Positions 58,825 to 64,000 of a stretch of DNA of 64,000 nt are shown here, in pieces (positions within the stretch are counted from its first letter, which is position 1; the number at the start of each line of letters is the position of its first letter). The stretch is from assembly GCA_027625915.1 (NCBI GenBank), contig JANTQA010000030.1, positions 620,001 through 684,000 of the forward strand. Direction: 5' to 3'. Origin of the DNA: Anaeramoeba flamelloides (Eukaryota > Metamonada > Anaeramoebidae). Below the pieces are notes generated by a model, which was not told the DNA's origin, made no database searches, and worked only from the letters and a program-made list of their open reading frames with translations. Made by a program: the position numbers and the translations under genes.

Positions 58825-61800
58825 TATGATAATTTATCAAGAAGGTGATATTCTGACTCAAAAAAATTAGATTATTATTTTCAAAAAAAATAATTTAAAT
58901 AAAATTGAAAACAAAAACTCACAAAATAACGACTTATCTCAAAGAAATAAAAATGAAAAAAATGATTAATATTCAAAAAAATATTAAAATGGTTGATTTA
59001 ACCAAAACTAAAAAACACAACAATAAAATGTAATGGAATTACAAAAAAAAAAAAAAAAATGTAAAAATTTACAACAAATCCAAAAAGGATATTGTAATTT
59101 ACATATTGACCAAATTGATTATTGACTATATAATCAAATAAAAACAATTAAAAAAACTCAAATTTTCCAAATCCTAATTCATTTAATAATTATTAACCAA
59201 AAAAATCAAAAAATCAAATAAATTAAAAAATTTTAAATGGAGTTTTACTAACCCAAAAAATCCATTTGAACACCCATTAATCATCAATCTAAATTTTTAT
59301 AAAAAGAAAGAAATTTCATTGAAAAGAAAAATTTCTTTTTTTTATTATAAAATTTTAAATATTATTAGTGTAAATAATGGAAAAAACACATTTGATACTA
59401 GTAAAAAATATAATAATTATTTTAAAAATATATTAAATGAAATAATTATTTTATGTTCTTACAATTATGAAAGAACTGAACACTTTATAAATTTAACTTA
59501 TTTTTTAATGAAAAATATTATTATATATGAATTTCATAAATGGGAATTATGTAATATGAAATTACTACAAATAAAATATTGGATTAAAAAATCCTTTAAT
59601 TACTCTTTTATCAATTTATATGGAGATTATAATTTTAATGACACATCCTTACAATTCTCAAAAAATATTTATTTTAATAATTAAACTAATAAATAATCAT
59701 AGAGGAATATTCATCAATCTGAAAAAGTTAAACTTTAATTTCAAATTTGATTTTTAAAAAAAATGCAAAAAAATGATAAAACAATCATACATTTTTCTAA
59801 TATGGATAAATGTAAAATTATCAAAAAATTGCAAAATGTTCCAAATAAAAATAAATTAATTTTTTCTCAAAAGAATATTTCAACTTTAGAGATTTTCGAT
59901 CTTATAAACAATCGTCCAGTGATACGATATCAAAGAAAAGGAAATAATTTAATTGAAATATGGGATTTAAAATATAAAATTAATTATTATATAAAATATC
60001 TTTTAAAAATAAATTATTTAATACCAAGAAACTTATATATTTTTTACTTTCAAAAAAATAAAAAATCTTTATTACTAAAAGGAAAAAAAAGAGAATATAA
60101 CGATAAACTTATTAATATAAAAAATCTTATCATTCAATATTCGGGGGATTAAATGATAAAAATAAAATTGCAATTTTAGAATCTTTTTTATTAAAATATA
60201 ATATAGATATTTGTTTAATTCAAGAAACAAAAATTACAAAAAACGCCATATTTTATAAATTATTTCTCAATAACTAAAAAAATCTTATGGTGATAAAAAT
60301 AGAAAAGGTGGTTTACTAATAATTGTAAAAAAATATTTTTAAAGATTTTACAAGAGAAATATTAGTTCCAGATCCGGATATAATGGGGATACAATTCACA
60401 GATTATATTATAGTTAATTTATATAAAAGATATGATAGAAATTTAGTTTTTTATAAAAAAAATTAAAAATATTTTACAACAATATCAATTCCACAAAACC
60501 ATTATCGGGGGGTGATTTTAATTTAAATGAGATTCAAATTAAACAATTTTCACTTTATAATTTTAAAATAATTTCAAATAATAGACCAAGTCGGAATGAA
60601 AACAATTTAGATTATTTCATCACAAATAATAAAATTTTAAAAAAAAAATAAATCAATTTCTATTAAAAATACAATTAGTGACCATAACGCAATATTAAAT
60701 CAATTTAATATTAATAAAAAATGGGAAATTAAAAAAAACATATTGTATAAAAGATGTATTTAATTTTCAAAAAAAATTTCAATCTATTTTTTAAAAATAA
60801 TAATTATAAAGTAACAGAATCTATCTTCAAAAAGTTTAAAAAAACAATTTATAATGAAAGATAGAGTAGTTTTGAATATACCTAAAAATGAATTAAAATT
60901 ATTTAGTTTGATTAACAGAGTTTATGATAATAAAGAGTTGATAAAAGAAATTAAAGATAGAAATAATAATAAGTATCGAAAACTAATTGATCAAATTAAT
61001 ATGGAATTCGAAAGTAATTATAATTTTTGGAAAAAACTTAGCCGGATAAGAGAATCTTCAAAAAAAAATGATTTTAAATAATAATAATTTGGAAAAATCC
61101 TATTTTAATTATGTCAAATCAATAAGTAAAAAAACCAAAAAAATATATAATAAATTTTATAAAAAATTATTATTTAGATAAAGAAAATTTATTTGATTTA
61201 GAAATTAAAGAAATATTCTCAGTTGCCAAAATCGAAGAATTAATTAAATATCAGAAAAATAAATCAGTTCAAGATTTTGACAAAATTAAACATTATAAAT
61301 CAAGTAAAAAATCAAAGTAACGAATTTTATTTAAATTATGAAAATTTTCTAATTACAATTCAAAAAATATTTCTAAATTGGATACAAGATATTTCTCAAA
61401 AAAAATATTAATTTTATTAAAAAAGAAATATATTATTCATTCATAAATCAGGAGATGAGGGGGTCCAACTTAATTAACGGCCCATTTCCATAAACAAAAC
61501 ACTCCCAAGATTTTTTTCTTAAATTATTATATACTGGGATACAAGATTCTTGGGACATAGTATCAAAAAAACAATTTGGATTTAAGAAAAAAATAGATAC
61601 ACGGATTGCTGTTTTGAATTTATTATATAAATATAAAAAAATTATAGAAAAAACAAAGAAAAAATGAAAATGTATATATAGTTACAATTGATATTCAAAA
61701 ATGTTTTGACTCTATTCATCATTCATTGATTTATCACTCAATTAAAAAATTTATCAAAAAATGAAATTTTAAAAATGTTTCTACTTGCTTATTACTCAAA

Positions 61801-63833
61801 GGAAGGAATAGGTGTTTACCAAGGAGATCCATTATCTCCTCTATTATTTGGTTTTATTTCTCATTTTCTTTTTAGAAAAAATCAATTCACTAGCAATACA
61901 CGTACAGATGTTTGCTGATGATTTGATATTAATAATGAAAGGATCAATGATTGAAATAAATTATCAATTACAAAAAAATATATAAAATAATAAAAGATTT
62001 TGGAATGAATCCAAATGATGATAAAACAAAAAAAAAACCCTAATACCAAAAGAAATTTTATATCTTGGTATTTGGTTAGATAAAAAAAACTCATCTAAAA
62101 TTTAACTTTGATAAGGTCAATAATAATTTTGAAAAAAATCCTACATATTTTTTAAAGAAAGGAATTTTTCTAATGGGTTAAAAATTCAATTCTTTAAAGC
62201 CGTTTTACATAGTCAACTATTATATGGGTTGGAGATATTTGACTTTACAGAATCCGATTTCAAAAAAATTGATATTTGGATTAATAAGAAAATCACAGAA
62301 TCGCTTTTAATAAACCCACATTCCCCAAGACTTATCTATAAAACTGAAGCAAAAAATTGATTTGGCAAGAATCACAATTTACAAAAGAAAATTCAAATTA
62401 ATTCAAAAATTAAAAATTTTGGGATTTGATAAATTAATAAATCTTCTCCCCCTTCAGAGAAAAAGAAACAGAAAACATTAATTGGAAAGCTCGAAATTTA
62501 AAAAGAATTAGAATCTGAACTCGAAGTTTACAGAATTAATCAATTAAAAAAATAGTCCAAGTTGGAAAGTACAAAATTATTTGAAAATAATTTTGATACA
62601 GGGTAATATTAACAAACAGCAAAAAATATTTAAAATGGAAGGGTTCAACTTCTATTCTAAAGTTAAGAAATTATACAAATTATCTTAATAGATATTCTTA
62701 TTTTATGAACAAAAATAAATCACAATTTTGTCAATTGTGTAAAATAAATAAAGATTTGGATATCATTGAAGATTTGGATCATTTTCTCTGGAACTGCCCA
62801 GCCTATGAAAATAATCGGAAAATCTGGATTTCTGAATTAGAAAAAAATAATTTTTCACTTATTTTAAATAATAATAATATTTATAATATTATTAATAAAC
62901 AAGATTCAATATCTTTATTAGCTTTAGTAGATAATAAGAGTATGTTTGAATCTATTATACGATTTCTAAATTCAAGTTTAGGAATTCGGGCAAACAAGAG
63001 GAATTCTAAACTCCTCCCTTAAATTACAATAAAAAAAAAAATATATATTTTTCTTTTACTAATAATATTATTCAATTTTATTTTAATTAAATATTATAAA
63101 AATAATCTTTTAAATTTTACAAAAAAATCATTCATTTAAAGAGATCCAAAACAAAAATTTTTTTTAATCAAAGTATAAAATTCCAAATTGTAAGATATTT
63201 CAAAATATTTTCTAGTTTTATTTTTTAATTAAAAAAACTTAAAAGTTAAAAAAATTCATTTCTTTTTTCGCCTATTTTTTGTCTTCTGTTTTATTTTTAT
63301 TTTATTTTTATTAAAAAAAAGTGGGATTATTCATGTGTTACTTTGTTAATTTTCTTTCTTTTTAATTTTCTTTCTTTTTATTTATTTTTTTTTTTTTTTT
63401 TTGTTTTTAAAAATAAATTTAAAATTTGAAATTTTATCAGAAATATAAATCTTGTTCTACCAAATAATAAGGTAAAAAATTGAAATGTGATTTCATTTAT
63501 TTGTTTATTTATCCAAATATTTATATTTTATTTATTTTTTTTTTCAAAAAAACACAATTTTCAATAAAAAAGAACAATTATTTTTTGATTTTAAAATTAA
63601 TTTTATACGAAATAAACACAATCAATAAAATTAAATTTCAAATTATTAATTAATTTTCAATATTTTTGATCTTTTTTTAACAAAATTTTTATTAATTTAT
63701 TCAAAGTTGGTGATAGATTTCGTGGATTATACCGCATGTATTACAAGTAATATAATATTTTATAAATCTTTCTTTCTTTTTCTTTTTTGATTCTTTTTTT
63801 TTCTCTTCTCATTAAATAATTAAAATGTATTTG

Positions 63834-63866
<33 letters not shown>

Positions 63867-64000
63867 CAAGTGATACAATCAATATTATTATTTTTTGATC
63901 TTGATCAAAGAGAACAATTTGAACAATTAGTATATTACAATTTTAAAGAAGTCCAAACACATTCTAAGCAAGATACAATAATCTTATTAGTTGGGCATTC
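52021..64000 (+). CDS. Divergent Rab-like small GTPase, multi-exon, runs off the window
   Basis: Exon 1 (52021-52293) has an MGNKK start, a charged 70-residue extension and then MVGDSYSYSTTFLIRY, colinear with Rab (V/I)GDSGVGKT..L.RY but lacking the P-loop GK. Exon 2 (56578-56628, acceptor AAAG, donor GTAAAA) reads VEDRFQEIYYDKMGVDF, matching switch I '.D.F.E.Y...(I/M)GVDF', and joins exon 1 in phase 0. Possible micro-exons follow: 63322-63334 (WDYS) and 63707-63746 (GDRFRGLYRMYYK), together matching WDTAGQERFR...YY+. The last stretch, 63871-64000, contains LLFFDLDQREQFEQL and IILLVGH, matching LLVYD....E.FE.L and LLVGNK. P-loop, DTAG and NKxD residues all look altered. The exon 5-6 phases do not agree, and the segment between GVDF and WD is only partly located, so the gene may be decaying or my model imperfect. 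Confidence 0.5.
52617..53016. mobile_element. 400 bp TIR element, possibly hAT-like (in inferred Rab-like intron 1)
   Basis: The inverted ends of about 75 bases start GTTGTGGAAAAAAAGTGAAA and are nearly identical at both sides through GGGAACATTAC. If a few unmatched bases outside belong to the element, TCATTTT occurs on both flanks (52607-52613 and 53024-53030), which would suit the 7-8 base duplication of hAT elements. The exact termini are uncertain. No coding capacity. Confidence 0.65.
53319..53622. mobile_element. 304 bp palindromic MITE, variant of the AAGGCAC family
   Basis: The ends are CAGTCCTGTGCCATTTTAAG and the near-complement ending AACAGGAATG, with TA at 53317-53318 and 53623-53624. 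The inner motif AAGGCACAAAAT is shared with the copies around 30-32 kb, but the outermost bases and the centre differ, so it is a sub-family. Confidence 0.78.
53648..54868 (-). repeat. 1.2 kb dispersed repeat, copy 2
   Basis: It is the inverted match of 13215-14413 over its full length. It starts 26 bases after the palindromic MITE. Within the inferred first intron of the Rab-like gene. Confidence 0.7.
55258..55560 (-). other. Unrecognised 100-codon frame
   Basis: It reads antisense to the inferred Rab-like intron, with protein-like composition (FGMDHVVPQTIRGDTPHLVM, then VGGFNSREN) and several Trp/Cys/Pro/His codons unusual for random DNA here. It could be a remnant of a transposase or of a captured gene. 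No motif I can name. Confidence 0.35.
55988..56068 (+). mobile_element. 81 bp LINE 3' stub
   Basis: It matches only the last codons and tail of the other LINE copies (AATTCGGGC.AACAAGAGG, ACTCCTCC.TTAAA, then A-rich) and has a target duplication ATGACATTTTTT at 55976-55987 and 56069-56080, extendable by several A. A severely 5'-truncated insertion of the same family. Confidence 0.85.
56738..58270 (+). pseudogene. LINE ORF1 remnant with three RRM-like domains and a coiled coil
   Basis: Broken frames at 56738-56962, 57155-57652 and 57654-58049 each begin an RRM-like strand: KLFIKNLPRQYSIDKLVQLI, NTVFMCNLPYRAKLTEI and QIIIFNLPKNINEKKLFNLF. The second also has an RNP1-like RFKGSAKITL. Lys/Asn-rich linkers separate them, and a helical segment DLKNQNKKLQLIIENKQKTI (near 58165) ends the region. 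RRM-bearing ORF1 proteins are known in L1-type elements; they bind the element's RNA. Three units in one ORF1 is unusual. Several frameshifts. Confidence 0.7.
58735..58822 (+). repeat. (AAT)n run inside the LINE
   Basis: About 29 AAT units encoding an Asn run in one frame of the LINE's central region. Confidence 0.92.
60120..63022 (+). pseudogene. LINE ORF2 remnant: endonuclease, reverse transcriptase, zinc knuckle
   Basis: In broken frames, the apurinic-endonuclease signature appears as IRGLNDKNKIAILESF, then CLIQETKIT, GGDFNLNE and ISDHNA-like sequence up to 60690. The RT core follows at about 61200-62100, including KCFDSIHHSLI, YQGDPLSPLLFGF and FADDL. The last frame, 62705-63022, holds CQLCKINKD and DHFLWNCPAYENNRKIW, a C-x2-C...H-x4-C knuckle typical of the 3' part of LINE ORF2. 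Numerous frameshifts and stops. Confidence 0.8.
63057..63321 (+). other. Inferred intron sequence of the Rab-like gene, right of the LINE
   Basis: A/T-rich. A short stretch after an AATCAAAG acceptor near 63175 reads IKFQI before GTAAGA (63175-63191), which would fit the Rab 'IKLQI' strand just before WD. It is very short and its entry phase does not match exon 2, so it is only a hint. Confidence 0.3.

Larger units (their letters stand above)
56690..63042 (+). mobile_element. Full-length but degenerate APE-type LINE with RRM-bearing ORF1
   Basis: The 6.35 kb element lies in the inferred second intron of the Rab-like gene. The 14-base flanks ATATATTTTTCTTT (56676-56689 and 63043-63056) are a likely target duplication, though low in complexity. 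Order: T-rich leader, ORF1 region with three RRM-like units (56738-58270), an Asn-rich segment with an (AAT)n run, an ORF2 N-terminus (59763-60152), endonuclease (about 60120-60690), reverse transcriptase (about 61200-62100), C-terminal zinc-knuckle domain (62705-63022), poly(A). The RT shows FDSIHHSLI, QGDPLSPLLFGF and FADD, the same as in the younger copy at 34861. Many stops and frameshifts scatter through both ORFs, so it is old and inactive. Confidence 0.88.

Noticed and set aside
58667-58861. Ile-run minus frame
   Set aside because: Antisense of the (AAT)n array in the LINE.

Overview
The window is very AT-rich nuclear DNA of a eukaryote: GT-AG introns, long A/T homopolymers, N/K/E-rich low-complexity protein segments, APE-type LINEs and many terminal-inverted-repeat (TIR) elements. 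Gene content (EMG1, PIG-S, an RBM26/27-like protein, a Gpt2/Sct1-type acyltransferase, PAS and Rab-like proteins) suits a free-living amoeboid protist; an Anaeramoeba-like genome is my guess, which the sequence alone does not prove. No rRNA, convincing tRNA, CRISPR array or bacterial operon was seen.

Layout. 1-720: 3' part of EMG1/NEP1 with one intron (+). 4169-5812: PIG-S (+). 10219-13050: RBM26/27-like RNA-binding protein (-). 16583-19723: large acidic protein with a C-terminal MYND-like zinc finger (-). 25501-27561: membrane glycerol-3-phosphate acyltransferase (+). 27627-36210: a large Tc1/mariner-type element with about 1.2 kb, nearly identical TIR arms, itself hit by a Harbinger-like element, three TA-flanked palindromic MITEs and a 5'-truncated LINE. 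40041-47817: inferred four-exon PAS-domain protein with an N-myristoylation-type start (+). 47973-48632: two weak candidate exons (+). 52021 to the right edge: a divergent Rab-like gene split into small exons (+), whose inferred introns hold two MITEs, a 1.2 kb dispersed repeat, an 81 bp LINE stub and a full-length 6.35 kb LINE. Intergenic stretches are mostly low-complexity A/T sequence with recurring repeat families.

The host genes serve separate housekeeping and signalling roles (18S rRNA modification, GPI-anchor attachment, nuclear RNA handling, glycerolipid synthesis, small-GTPase and PAS signalling) and show no cluster logic. The most informative content is the mobile DNA. Nested insertions give an in-window empty site, target-site duplications and relative ages. 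The other highlight is the Rab-like gene, whose nucleotide-binding motifs look eroded.
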